Assembly (NCBI GenBank): GCA_963662155.1
Contig: OY759262.1
Span: 15,229,282-15,293,281 of the forward strand
Source of the DNA: Lamellibrachia columna
Lineage: Eukaryota; Annelida; Polychaeta; Sabellida; Siboglinidae
Direction: 5' to 3'
Length of the DNA: 64,000 nt
Both the position numbers and the translations under genes were made by a program. The notes beneath the pieces were generated by a model, which searched no databases, was not told the DNA's origin, and saw only the letters and a program-made list of their open reading frames with translations. Every line of letters begins with the position of its first letter. Positions within the stretch are counted from its first letter, which is position 1. This document shows positions 11,501 through 24,120 of the stretch, in pieces.

Positions 11501-12524
11501 TTATTATACAGGTCCATGTTACGACGACTGCCATGGTAAGGTAAGCGTGGAATTCCAATAAGTATCTTATTTCCAGTGTACTGCAGGTAAAGACTCACCC
11601 AGAAAGCCACCACCAATTTCAAGCGAATCATTTCAAGTGAACAACACGATTCTGCTACATTAAATAAACAACGAGAAACGCCGCAACATTCTTGGAGAAT
11701 CATGAAAATTCCAGCGTGAATAAACATGCATTATGAATACGTTTCCTGCGTTTAAGCGTCAACCAAACTGACTTCGCCGTAACCTCCAAGTGACGGCCTC
11801 ACTAACAAGTTGAGACATCCACCGGCCCAGCGCGACGACACGATTAGGGGAACCTGCCGTGACAATTGTAATAATCGTCATCATCTACCTCGTCAACACG
11901 CGCACAACTATTATTATGTCTTTACTTTGTCGAGCCATAACGATAGATTCCCACGATGTGGGTGGTTTCATATTTCAACGCGGAACGCGCGACGTGGAGC
12001 GATTATTATCCGTCGGTAAATGGCCACTTATGCAATTATTCACGCCGACAGCGCCGACGCAAATGACGATTCTATAATATTTACGCAGTGGCAGCAAACC
12101 GACCGTCGCCAATTATCTAGAATTACCGCAATGTCGTGCGTGAGCGACCCGGCTTTTGTGAGCGCTGTTCTGTCGCGGCGGTTAGAACAAAGCGCGAAAT
12201 CGGCGTCGCACAAAAGACGAAGTCGGCACGGGCGACACGGAGCAGGTGTGTCCCGACGGACAATGGCGAACGCAATTACGGCCGCAGATCGGCCACTGGT
12301 CAGCGGACAATGCTGCTTGTCAATACGGCGCTGGCTATGCCGGTGGACATCGCTGCGGGCCTTTGTGTCATTGCGATGTCGGTAGATAATTAACGAAATA
12401 CGCTGTGTCCACATAATCTCCAGTTGGCTGTACCGACCCGAAGCCGGCGTCGCCACCCGGTCATCCTTTGTCGGTGGTCATTTCGTGGGCCAGTCACGCC
12501 AAGAAAAACGTCAGTGCGCCAACT
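11501..12524. other. No gene recognised; GC-richer block
   Basis: Overlapping frames of up to about 138 codons occur on both strands between 12020 and 12456. None shows a domain or splice structure, and their coexistence reflects a low stop frequency in CG-rich sequence. Confidence 0.4.
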
Positions 12525-12591
12525 GGTCTCCGAGAATCGTTTGACCAATGTGATTGCAATGTCTACACTGGTCAAATGATTCTTGGAGGCC
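12525..12591. repeat. Inverted repeat with 27-nt arms and a 13-nt loop
   Basis: The arms at 12525-12551 and 12565-12591 pair with about four mismatches, centred on GTTTGACCA and TGGTCAAA. The hairpin is isolated from the neighbouring microsatellite. Confidence 0.8.
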
Positions 12592-12639
12592 GTTGACCCT
12601 TGACCGTTGGCGACTGCCAGCAGCCATGCGTACGTGCGT

Positions 12640-12805
12640 AAGTGCGTGTGTGTATGCCTGTGTGCGCGTGCGCGTGCGCGTGCGCGTGCGCGTGCGTATA
12701 CGTAATATATGCATGTGCGCACACACGCACACACGCACACACGCACACACGCACACACGCACACACGCACACACGCACACACGCACACACGCACACACGA
12801 ATACA
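12640..12805. repeat. Compound GTGCGC and CACACACG microsatellite
   Basis: GTGCGC units at about 12662-12697 are followed by (ACACACGC)n at 12720-12800. The purine-pyrimidine alternation favours Z-DNA. Confidence 0.95.
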
Positions 12806-13300
12806 CGCAACTTTCGTTTCATAGCTTATTAAACACACTACACGGAGCTGTTGTGGCAACATGCTAAATCCATGAAGTTATCCTGTTAAGCTTCTGCGAA
12901 CGCTTGCCTTTGGAAACGAAAATGTATCTTTAGACAAATTTACGAAGGATACACGACACAACTCATCCAGCTGACTTTTGTTAAATGTCCGGTACGGACT
13001 AAACTGCATGGATTAGACAGCGTGACATTCTTTTGTAACTGTTATACAGTCGTCAATGCGACGTGACCATATGGTACTTTGACTTTGTCACTGTGTCAAT
13101 CCTGTAATCGCATTAGTTTCGTCCGAGTGGCTGTTACCGGCTTAGCCTGCAGGCCATAGCTCTTAAACGGAGGTGACTTAGTGGTCAACGCGAGACTGGT
13201 GACAGGTGTTGCGTCGAGATATCATACAGCGTGACACTGGACGCAGAAAACGAGATGGCGTCCCCGTGGAGGTGACTTCAAAGTTCAAAGAATCATTGAC
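12806..13300. other. No gene recognised
   Basis: Unique-looking sequence up to the 36-bp array. Confidence 0.4.
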
Positions 13301-13612
13301 TATACTGATGACATACCACTAATGACATACCACTACTGGAGACAGGCCACTATACTGATTACATACCACTACTGGAGACAGGCCACTATACTGATGACAT
13401 ACCACTACTGGAGACAGGCCACTATACTAATGACATACCACTACTGGAGACAGGCCACTATACTGATGACATACCACTACTGGAGACAGGCCACTATACT
13501 GATGACATACCACTACTGGAGACAGGCCACAATACTGATGACATACCACTACTGGAGACAGGCCACTATACTAATGACATACCACTACTGGAGACAGGTC
13601 ACTATATTGGTG
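13301..13612. repeat. 36-bp minisatellite, about eight units
   Basis: Units contain CATACCACTACTGGAGACAG with few substitutions. The period is twelve codons, so the plus strand reads MTYHYWRQATIL repeatedly; there is no start context or flanking coding sequence. Degenerate relatives with GGTGACAGATCAC continue to about 13735. Confidence 0.95.
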
Positions 13613-13847
13613 ACATAAAACGATTGGTGACAGATCACCATATTGGTGACCGATCACTACTTCAGACAGATCATGCTGGCGAGAGATCACTATGTTAGGA
13701 ATAGACCACAACTGATGACAGATCACTAATGCTATTGATCCGTCATTACCATAAAGTGTTCTCAGTAAAGTGTTGATTGCGTATTATACGTGAACGTGTT
13801 TGTAGAGTACTTTTGTACTTTGATGAGTGTAGTGTACTTGAACGGAA

Positions 13848-14008
<161 letters not shown>

Positions 14009-14206
14009 GATGGAGGAAGTACCAAGGAGGTATAGAGGAGGGTGCAATCAGGAGCGACAGCAGGGAGGAGGGTGTACGAGGTATTAAGTGGGACAGATAG
14101 GTTAATAACTTAAGAAACAGCAACTGCGTGTTGTGTATACCTGGGTTGGGAAGACAGAGAGACAGGAGGAGGAGGAGCTACATGTAGCAGAGAACAACTG
14201 GGTTCG

Positions 14207-14476
14207 GAGAATATGTCAATGGGAATGAGAAGAGAGAATATGTCAATGGGAACGAGAAGAGAGAATATGTCAATGGGAACGAGAAGAGAGAATATGTCAA
14301 TGGGAACGAGAAGAGAGAATATGTAAATGGGAACGAGAATAGAGAATATGTCAATGGGAACGAGAAGAGGGAATATGTCAATGGGAACGAGAAGAGAGAA
14401 TATGTCAATGGGAACGAGAAGAGGGAATATGTCAATGGGAACGAGAAGAGAGAATATGTCAATGGGAACGAGAAGA
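14207..14476. repeat. 27-bp minisatellite, ten units
   Basis: Exactly ten in-register copies of a unit containing GAATATGTCAATGGGAACGA, with scattered point changes. Looser 40-50 bp relatives with TATGTCAATAGG recur at about 15430-15680, which suggests an older related array. Confidence 0.95.
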
Positions 14477-14524
14477 GAGAAGGAAGACGGTTGAATTAAG
14501 AGAAGAGATCGGAATGAAGAAACA

Positions 14525-15025
14525 CCTGAGGATGAAGATTATGGAGGGGGGAAGACTGAGGATGAAGGTCATGGGGCAGACTGAGGATGAAGGTTATGGA
14601 GGGGGGAAGACTGAGGATGAAGGTCATGGGGACAGACTGAGGATTAAGGTCACGGGGGCAGACTGAGGATGAAGGTTATGGGGGTGGGGGGCAGACTGCG
14701 ATGGACACATACAGAGAACAAGTAAGGACAAAGAGAGCATGGACACAGAAGAGGGAGAAAGAAGGAGAAGACGAAGACCGAAAATAAGATGCGGGGGTGT
14801 ATTAGTAGAGACCGAAAAGGTAGTCGAGAGTGGGAGAGGGTGCGACAGAGTGGGAGAGGGTGGGAGAGAGTGGAAGAGAATGGGAGAGAGTGGTAGAGAG
14901 TGGTAAAGAGTGGGGGATGGTGGGAAAGAGTGGGAGAGGGTGGAAGAAACTCTCCCACTCTCTACCACTGTGGTGGGAGAGAGGGTGGGAGAGAGTGGCA
15001 GAGAGTGGCAGAGAGTGGCAGAAGA
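14525..15025. repeat. Degenerate purine-rich minisatellites
   Basis: From 14525 to 14700 a unit near GACTGAGGATGAAGGTCATG repeats. From 14825 to 15025 a (GTGGGAGAGA)-like unit repeats. At about 14950 the strand switches for 20 bp, so the purine tract folds back on itself. A similar GTGGGAGAGA block lies at 47.96-48.08 kb. Confidence 0.85.
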
Positions 15026-16860
15026 TCGCGATAGAGGCGACTCGTCGAGAGGACGGAACAAACAAAGCGACGTGGCCCCACCCCCCAAGGGATCAAGGGA
15101 AGACGAACTGCGCCTAGTCAAAGTTTGTCTGTAGTACAGCATTAGAACTTTCATGTGATACCAGTGGACAGTTGCTGACCACTCACATTTCAGTATATAG
15201 TAGGCCAAAGGGCTAAGGCCAATCGGTTACCAATATTTACGGGTATGAAGTCTGAGAATGTGTTCTTCACAAAAACGCTATTGTAACATATTTGACACGA
15301 GACATAAGCTAATTGTTGTTGCGTACGTACGTGCGTGCGTGTGTGCGCGAGATAATGGCGAGCGTCGCTGTTTGCTTAGAGGGTGCAACAACGACCTGCT
15401 GGAGAACGATAGGAACCGAGATCCTGAATCGTGAGCCTGTCAATAGGAACAGGACATCCTGAAGCGAGCGCATGTCGATAGACGTATACTATCTGATCCG
15501 AAAACATATTGGAATTCCAAGCATACTGTTGGTCACAAAACTATTTGAACCGGGAACGTGTCGACATGTATAACGCTATATCTGATCTGAGTAATAAGGC
15601 TGTATTTTAAACGAGAGTATGTCAATAGGCATAAAACTATATGAACCAAGACTATGTGGATAGGAATAAAACTACCGAGAGCCCTCTAAAAGTAGCCGAG
15701 ATTAAAAAAATTTTAATAAGCATAAACACTATATCTGAACATATCAATAGGTACACAACTGTTCTGCGGCCCCGCGGCTTTGGCTGAGAGGGACATAACG
15801 GAACTGTCCAGTCCGCCACGCTGTCCAGTCGTCTCTTTATTCGATGCCTCCACGTCATGACTCTATCATCCAGGGTTGCGGTTTAGCGATGATTAATTCA
15901 TAAACTATACGCGTGGGTATGAGTCATTAATTCGCATTGTCGATACAAAGAAAACTATTAGGTATAACATTAACCTTTCAAACTCTGGTGAATTCTTATT
16001 TTCTGTGTTTAGCAACGACACTAACGACAGTCATTAAGAGTTCGGAGACGAGATCATGCAGATATGACTTAATTCATCATGAATGTAATAGTTAAGTAAA
16101 ATCGTGAGAACTTCGGACAAGTCATTTCATATTAGGATAACCATTAGTTAACGACATTAGTTAGCTATCTAAGTCACACGTCATTACCGATTGATTGTCG
16201 TGTGTACCCTTAATCTGCGCCGCTTGAAGGACAACGCCCATTTTGCGACGGATTAGCGTTGTGCAGCCAAGCGAGAATATCGACCAATGTGTACTGTAAA
16301 CATCGCTGCGGCTAATACCAATTTAATTAGGGCCGTTATTGTCAGCGGCGAAGTATGTGTAAAGTGCATGATATTTCACTTTCCGCGCGTCTGACAGTCG
16401 TATTGTACACATCAAGTTGCCACGTACGTCTATAAGAAACGTATTGTAAGGTCAATCCGTTCGTCGTTATTGACGATGAATCACCATTGGCGTTGCCTTT
16501 TACCATTTGACCGGTTTCTAACTCACTGCGATCAATTGAAAGTTGATTGATAGTCACGATTAGTGTTGAAATTCTGTAGATATAATAACGAATGCATTAA
16601 ATCGTAGTTGCGCAGGTCCATCATTCTCAGAACCCTAGGACATCTAGACGTTATATAGAGTGACCTTGTACTTACGTATACGCGCGCACACGCCCACTCT
16701 CGCAGTGTGTCCGTCTCTGGAACATGGAGTAGTGGCCCCTTCCCTAAACCGAAGCACACACCTCGTTGAAAATAACACATAATTATGCGTTTCCAAACAA
16801 AATGTGTTGATCTTTTCGCGAGAAGTTGGACGACCAAATAGTGTGTGCTCTCCCTGTGTT
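15026..16860. other. No gene recognised
   Basis: Mostly unique-looking sequence. The only structure noted is the loose repeat of GAACC...TATGTCAATAGG...ATAAAACTA at 15430-15680. Confidence 0.4.
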
Positions 16861-16867
16861 GCTGTAG

Positions 16868-16955
16868 CTCGCCTCGTGTATCTTCACCAGGGTAAGATAT
16901 CTTTCCCCAAGAGGGTAGATTTTCTCGGACATCTCGCCCCCTTAAAATATGGTAC
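16868..16955. mobile_element. Fragment resembling a TIR of the long-TIR element
   Basis: The blocks GGTAAGATATCTTTCCCC, GAGGGTAGAT and GGACATCTCGCCCCCT echo the terminal region of the elements at 10.6 and 36.9 kb. No second end or shared interior follows, so this may be a solo or decayed end. Confidence 0.35.
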
Positions 16956-16961
16956 ATACAG

Positions 16962-17224
16962 CATTGGTCACTCTGTCTGAAATAAGAAGAAGTACGCACC
17001 TCATTGGTCACTCTGTCTGAAATAAGAAGAAGTACGCACCTCATGCAGTTTAAGAATAAGAAGAAGTTTAAGAAGTTTAAGAATAAGAAGAAGTACGCAC
17101 CTCATGCAGTTTAAGAATAAGAAGAAGTTTAAGAAGTTTAAGAATAAGAAGAAGTACGCACCTCATGCAGTTTAAGAATAAGAAGAAGTTTAAGAAGTTT
17201 AAGAATAAGAAGAAGTACGCACCT
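16962..17224. repeat. Nested tandem duplications: 40 bp twice, then 61 bp three times
   Basis: Units start at 16962 and 17002 (40 bp), then at 17042, 17103 and 17164 (61 bp). All end in AAGAAGTACGCACCTC. The 61-bp unit contains its own internal AGTTTAAGAA repeat. The copies are almost identical. Confidence 0.95.
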
Positions 17225-17605
17225 CATGCAGTTTATTTTCTATGTATGGTAACATATGTGTTGCATATAACCCTTTTGTGCAAATATCTTCGTATGCATA
17301 GTTTCCACCAAAGGCTAGTTTGCTCCAAGCAGACACAGCCTTCCTAATACAATCAGACTGTTAATCTTCAATCATATCATTGATTTTAATCAATCATAAT
17401 CATAAACTCAACAAAATTACTCACTCCCCGATAGGGTGTTTTTGAGTGACAGTCTACACAAGGGACACATTTGAACGGTTCTTAGCCATTAGTACGCAAT
17501 AAATTTACCATCAAATTAACTATTAAAATAAAATGAAATAACTCCAGACGTTTATACTCCTGTGTTGATCAGGACTGAACCCCCCCAACAACAGAACACA
17601 GCTCT
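17225..17605. other. No gene recognised
   Basis: AT-rich sequence without frames of note. Confidence 0.4.
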
Positions 17606-17609
17606 CTTT

Positions 17610-17810
17610 ACAAGGGGACGGGGGATATCCAGGTATGGAGATATCCAGGGGTGGATATATCCATAGGATTGAGATATCCAAGGGATGGAGCTATCCAGAG
17701 GATGGAAATATCCAGGGATGAAGATATGCAGGGGTGGAGATATCCAGGGTTGGATATGTCCAGGGGGTGGATATATCCAGGGGATGGAGATACCCATGGT
17801 ATGGAGCTGT
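17610..17810. repeat. Degenerate ~20-bp repeat, unit GGATGGAGATATCCAGG
   Basis: About ten variants of GATATCCAGGG(G/A)TGGA occur. The motif ATATCCAGGGTGG is also in the TIRs of the long-TIR elements, so this array may derive from such an end. Confidence 0.75.
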
Positions 17811-17826
17811 GGCTATATTGTCAAAA

Positions 17827-17926
17827 TTGAATAACACTCTATTTGTTGAATAACACTCTACTTGTTGAATAACACTCTATTTGTTGAATAACACTCGATC
17901 TGTTGAATAACACTCGATTTGTTATG
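17827..17926. repeat. 20-bp minisatellite, five units
   Basis: The unit is TTGAATAACACTCTATTTGT with single changes, five copies in register. Confidence 0.95.
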
Positions 17927-18088
17927 GCATTTCCTGCCTCTGGAACGACAGCCAACCGCTCTTAACGCATTCTTGCTCAGGTGTGGAAACAGCGTTATCT
18001 TCCTAGATCCTTAGCCATTCTGGGAGCACAGTTTATATGTTTGTTTGCGCACCAGCACACTCGGTTATAACAAGTCGCTGTAACAGCC

Positions 18089-19576
18089 ACAACAGATCAC
18101 ACCCACAACAGATCACAGCCACAACAGATCACACCCACAACAGATCACACCCACAACAGATCACAGCCACAACAGATCACAGCCACAACAGATCACACCC
18201 ACAACAGATCACAGCCACAACAGATCACAGCCACAACAGATCACACCCACAACAGATCACAGCCACAACAGATCACACCCACAACAGATCACAGCCACAA
18301 CAGATCACAGCCACAACAGATCACACCCACAACAGATCACAGCCACAACAGATCACAGCCACAACAGATCACACCCACAACAGATCACAGCCACAACAGA
18401 TCACACCCACAACAGATCACAGCCACAACAGATCACAGCCACAACAGATCACAGCCACAACAGATCACAGCCACAACAGATCACACCCACAACAGATCAC
18501 AGCCACAACAGATCACACCCACAACAGATCACACCCACAACAGATCAAACCCACAACAGATCACAGCCACAACAGATCACAGCCACAACAGATCACAGCC
18601 ACAACAGATCACAGCCACAACAGATCACACCCACAACAGATCACAGCCACAACAGATCACACCCACAACAGATCACAGCCACAACAGATCACACCCACAA
18701 CAGATCACAGCCACAACAGATCACAGCCACAACAGATCACACCCACAACAGATCACAGCCACAACAGATCACACCCACAACAGATCACAGCCACAACAGA
18801 TCACACCCACAACAGATCACAGCCACAACAGATCACACCCACAACAGATCACACCCACAACAGATCACAGCCACAACAGATCACAGCCACAACAGATCAC
18901 ACACACAACAGATCACAGCCACAACAGATCACACCCACAACAGATCACACCCACAACAGATCACAGCCACAACAGATCACACCCACAACAGATCACACCC
19001 ACAACAGATCACACCCACAACAGATCACAGCCACAACAGATCACAGCCACAACAGATCACAGCCACAACAGATCACAGCCACAACAGATCACACCCACAA
19101 CAGATCACACCCACAACAGATCACAGCCACAACAGATCACAGCCACAACAGATCACAGCCACAACAGATCACAGCCACAACAGATCACACCCACAACAGA
19201 TCACAGCCACAACAGATCACACCCACAACAGATCACACCCACAACAGATCACACCCACAACAGATCACAGCCACAACAGATCACAGCCACAACAGATCAC
19301 ACCCACAACAGATCACACCCACAACAGATCACAGCCACAACAGATCACACCCACAACAGATCACACCCACAACAGATCACACCCACAACAGATCACAGCC
19401 ACAACAGATCACAGCCACAACAGATCACAGCCACAACAGATCACACCCACAACAGATCACACCCACAACAGATCACAGCCACAACAGATCACAGCCACAA
19501 CAGATCACAGCCACAACAGATCACAGCCACAACAGATCACACCCACAACAGATCACAGCCACAACAGATCACAGCT
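18089..19576. repeat. 16-bp satellite array, 93 units
   Basis: The unit is ACAACAGATCACASCC. The distance from first to last unit start is exactly 92 x 16 bp, so there are no indels. Almost all variation is one two-state position (G or C); single exceptions are AAACCC near 18545 and ACACAC near 18900. Because the unit lacks stops in every frame, a 526-codon frame crosses the array, reading NRSHPQQITATTDH-type repeats. It shows no intron signals or flanking coding sequence, and I do not call it a gene. Confidence 0.97.
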
Positions 19577-19794
19577 ACCCCAGCTTGCATTTAGCTTTTA
19601 TGACTACTATCATGTAGTCACGTACAAATACCATCGATGTTTATAATACCGTTGCGTAGCGTTGCATAGCCAACACCCATGCTTATGGTGTACGTGTCGG
19701 TAGAACAAATATGGATTCTATAGGTGACATGATGTAGGCATTGATAAAATACGGATACGTTGGTCACATGGTGTTCACGTTGGTGCAATGTGGT

Positions 19795-20000
19795 ATGCGT
19801 TGGTCATATGGCGTATGTACTGGATGCGTTAGTCATATGACGTATGTACTGTATGCGTTGGTCGTATGACGTATGTACTGGATGCGTTGGTCGTATGGCG
19901 TATGTGCTGGATGCGTTAGTCGTATGACGTATGTACTGTATGCGTTGGTCGTATGACGTATGTGCTGGATGCGTTGGTCGTATGACGTATGTACTGGATG
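19795..20000. repeat. ~29-bp minisatellite, about seven units
   Basis: The unit is near GCGTTGGTCGTATGACGTAT followed by GTACTGGAT, with substitutions and some shorter copies at the left edge. Confidence 0.85.
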
Positions 20001-20006
20001 CGGCTA

Positions 20007-20205
20007 GTTAAAGAGTTCAAAAGGTCACCTTTCACGCAGGGCTTCCTATCCCAAACAAACTGCTAACAAAAGCAACGGCACGCGCCACATTGCATCATAA
20101 AACATATCCCTTTCAGTTTTATTCTCTACGACCAGCGTAAGAGGTAATTTCCACACGCCGGTCAATAACCACGGCGTTGGCGCAAGTCTAAACCGCAACG
20201 ACAGC
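20007..20205. repeat. Dispersed repeat, copy 1 (pair with 21490-21687)
   Basis: About 200 bp are close to identical to 21490-21687 in the same orientation, from GCTAGTTAAAGAGTT to CCGCGACAGCG. Both copies leave a minus-strand frame ending in LLLLAVCLG, but those frames enter unrelated sequence upstream. Probably a transposable-element end or a local duplication. Confidence 0.85.
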
Positions 20206-20440
20206 GCATATAGACGTATATAGACGTATATAGACGAATGGAAAATCCCAACGCGTGGTTTTACGAAAACCGCATGGTTTTCCCCTGATATAAAACAGTC
20301 CATAGTTCACGGACGGTAACACATCCCCAAACGTTGTATGGGATGTGTTATCGCGGCAACAAACAGCTGAAGGCGGACCTTTAAAAGCAACACGTTGTTT
20401 ATTTTAACCTTAAATCACCTATGTGGTTTTGTAGTGTAAC
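20206..20440. other. No gene recognised
   Basis: Three TATAGACGTA units at 20206-20236 are followed by unique-looking sequence. Confidence 0.4.
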
Positions 20441-20544
20441 AAATGTGGCCTTACACCGTAACAATCTGTTGGATAGGATTGTGTGCCACCAGCCCCCGTG
20501 GGAATAGCCCCTGTGGCAGCTACCCATCCGTGCCAGTAACTCCC

Positions 20545-20640
20545 CCCCGTAGTATCTCTGTGCCAACAGCTCCACCGGTAGCCCCCGTTGTAGTAGCCCC
20601 CGTCACTGTAGCCCCCGTCATTGTAGACCCCGTATGGGTC
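20545..20640. repeat. Degenerate GTAGCCCCCGT repeat
   Basis: About six imperfect 12-15 bp units. Confidence 0.7.
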
Positions 20641-20699
20641 AGAATGAGGTGCCAACAGCCCGGTTCGTTATGCTGCATAATACGCATATAAGTAAATGT

Positions 20700-21202
<503 letters not shown>

Positions 21203-21489
21203 AAAAAAGAGTTATAATAAAAGAAATGGCTTTGAAATGGTTGCTGGTTGACTGTGGGGTGGAACTGTTGGTGCATAAGATTGTTCGAATGCCATAACTT
21301 GGATGGACATCATGCAGTTACCACAACATAAATTGGGTGAGTGTTATGACTCAATAAGGAAGTGCGCTTCAGAGTGTCAGTAGAGGCCGCACGAACAAAG
21401 ATCCAGGAGTTGACCCAATGAAGCGTGTGGTTATTAGCGTGTGGTTATTATTATCGACAGTATAACCGTGACCCCCTTTGGCATTTTTT

Positions 21490-21686
21490 GCTAGTTAAAG
21501 AGTTTAAAGGTCATCTGTTCACACGGGGCTTCCTATCCCAAGCAAACTGCTAACAAAAGCAACGGCACGCGCCTCGTTGCAAACATATCCCTTTCAGTTT
21601 TGTTCTCTACGACCAGCGTAAGAGGTAATTTCCACACGTCGCTCGATAACCACGGCGTTGGCGTAAGTCTAAACCGCCGCGACAGC

Positions 21687-21687
<1 letters not shown>
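21490..21687. repeat. Dispersed repeat, copy 2
   Basis: Partner of 20007-20205. Here the homology ends exactly where a (TA)n tract begins, whereas copy 1 continues into TATAGACGTA units. Confidence 0.85.
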
Positions 21688-21779
<92 letters not shown>

Positions 21780-21915
21780 TATACGCGTGTGTGTGCGCGT
21801 GCGTGCGTGTGTGCGTGTGTGCGTATGTGCGTATGTGCGTATGTGCGTATGTGTGTAAGTGCTTGCGTGTGTGCGCGTGTGCGCGTGTGCGCGCGTGCGC
21901 GTGTGCGCGCGTGCA

Positions 21916-21963
<48 letters not shown>

Positions 21964-21980
21964 TGTGTGTGTGTGTGTGT
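21688..21980. repeat. (TA)n, then GTGTGCGTATGTGC variants, then (TGCG)n(TG)n
   Basis: A 290-bp compound microsatellite with three successive unit types. Confidence 0.95.
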
Positions 21981-22606
21981 GAACAAGTAGAGTCTGTTCT
22001 GCATGTCTTTTATATTTTGGTATGTCTAGTCATATGTTGATCTATAAACCATTTTTAAAAATTAGGGAAATAAATAAACTTTTGTGAAATATGCGTTATG
22101 TGTGTGATATTAAAATTTTACTTTTAAAAACGTAGTACTTTTACTGTCATGCTTTATATATAATTTCAGTAACAGTGAAAATCAAAATGTGGTTTATTTC
22201 TGTCTTGAAATGCTCCTCGCGATACGATCCTGTATGCAGTAAGGCCATTATAATTATTACCCATGAAAAATGTATGAAAGACTTGTTTCATAACAAGGAG
22301 ATATAGAAGCAGTAAATGGGTCAAATTTTTTTTCTTAATGCAAGATTAAGATACCGGTAACTGGACATACTTATTATTTATTTTGATATCTGATTCAATG
22401 CAAACATAAAATTAATATACATTAACATGGTGGGAGTGCTTGATTAAGTTTGTGACACTATATTGTAGTTTTAAGCTGAACTGAGATGTAGGAAATTCAG
22501 TAGCTGATATATGTGACACAATTATTGTCTATTCGATAACCTGCAGTGACTGGTAACTGCATCACAGGTTCGACTGGAATAATTAAAATCCCTGTACATT
22601 ATTAGA
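21981..22606. other. No gene recognised
   Basis: AT-rich, no frames of note. Confidence 0.4.
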
Positions 22607-22925
<319 letters not shown>

Positions 22926-22927
<2 letters not shown>

Positions 22928-23680
22928 CAAAAATCTTAGCCAAGTTTGACTGAAATTACATGGTGAATGTTTTCCAAATTTAGTAGAAATCTGGCCTTCT
23001 TCCAGGAAATTCTTACAGGTACGTAAAAGGCATTGGGCCTAAAAGTAGACAACTGGCGGAAGTCATACATCACATGTATTAGCCAGGAAAATAGATACAG
23101 TTGTGACGTGTTCACGATGATGGCGAGCATCATTTAAAAACAGATTAGGTTTTTTCTATTAATTGCAAGTTATACAGTCAATCAATTCCTATCTGATTAA
23201 ATTTATTGAACATGCGGAAATTCACTGTTAAATTTTCAATTAAGCTGAAGTTAATTTTAGCACACTACCAAGATAGTGTATGTAAACTATCTAGCACACA
23301 TTAGGATACGCAATTTGTAATCGCATATTTTACTAATGAGTGGTACTTTACTTTCACTCCGCACATAAATGTACTCAGAAGTGGCATTAAAGAAAAAATA
23401 TTCAGAGGTCTGGTGAGTCTTTGACGTACATTAGTATTAGAGAATCATGCAACATTTGTTTGGAGGAATGCGTTATTAAACGATGGACGTATACGTTTAC
23501 TGAGGGGTGGGGCTAAAAGTCTCAAAACTAACAAATATATTAATAATTTTGCACAGCTTTTAATTAAAACCAGTTTGACAGTTGCAACACATAAGCTTAT
23601 GTCTTGGATGTGTGGTATACATTTGGTTTAAACATACGTTGATGAAAAGTGTACAAAAATCTACTTTTTTCTGCCTGGTT
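22926..23680. other. No gene recognised
   Basis: AT-rich sequence without coding signal. Confidence 0.4.
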
Positions 23681-23684
23681 GCAT

Positions 23685-23800
23685 AGTGACACTTAACCCA
23701 AGTCTGGTGTTAGATGTCACAGCACTGGGGCAAAAAAGTCACAATGTTTGAAATAACACTGTGATTATATGTCACAGCGTATGAAACAACACTGGGGTAA
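23685..23800. repeat. Small cluster of TGTCACAG and AACACTG half-palindromes
   Basis: TGTCACAGC occurs twice and AACACTG(T/G)G three times, in opposite orientations, within 115 bp. It is similar in style to the clusters at 3.3 and 7.1 kb but shorter. Confidence 0.4.
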
Positions 23801-24043
23801 AAAGTAAATGTATTGACAATAATAGTCACTTACATTTATATGGTTTACAAACTAGTAAACCTACTTTATCTAATTGTAGGCCATTGTCCGATCTTGTATC
23901 TGTAGTCGTTTTACTGCATGAACCTATAATTCATAAAATAATATGGCTAATAGTTGCAGCTGGGCTAAACATCCCCGTGACTTTAAGTCCCACTCTCCCT
24001 ACTTATTTTCATGTGTTATATCAAGCTACTTCATATAGGTTAA

Positions 24044-24120
24044 ATATGGGGAAGTGGTCTGATATGGGGAAGTGGTCTGATATGGGGAAGTGGTCTGATA
24101 TGGGGAAGTGGTCTGATATG
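24044..24120. repeat. 18-bp minisatellite, four units
   Basis: The unit ATATGGGGAAGTGGTCTG is repeated four times without change. Confidence 0.95.

Noticed and set aside
12020..12456. Overlapping 121- to 138-codon frames on both strands
   Set aside because: No domain, splice signal or codon pattern favours either strand; the block is CG-rich and therefore poor in stops.
13301..13612. CRISPR-like regularly spaced repeats
   Set aside because: The repeat units are contiguous with no variable spacers, and the genome is eukaryotic; the same holds for all other arrays here.
13322..13618. 98-codon MTYHYWRQATIL repeat protein
   Set aside because: Period of 36 bp keeps the frame open; no start context or homologous domain.
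14178..14462. Minus-strand 94-codon YSLFSFPLT repeat protein
   Set aside because: Ten copies of a 27-bp minisatellite read in a frame without stops; no independent coding evidence.
14624..15208. 194-codon minus-strand Ser/Pro/Leu-rich frame
   Set aside because: It reads degenerate purine-rich minisatellites in reverse.
18037..19617. 526-codon open frame across the 16-bp array
   Set aside because: The unit has no stop in any frame, so the openness is automatic; there are no flanking exons or domains.
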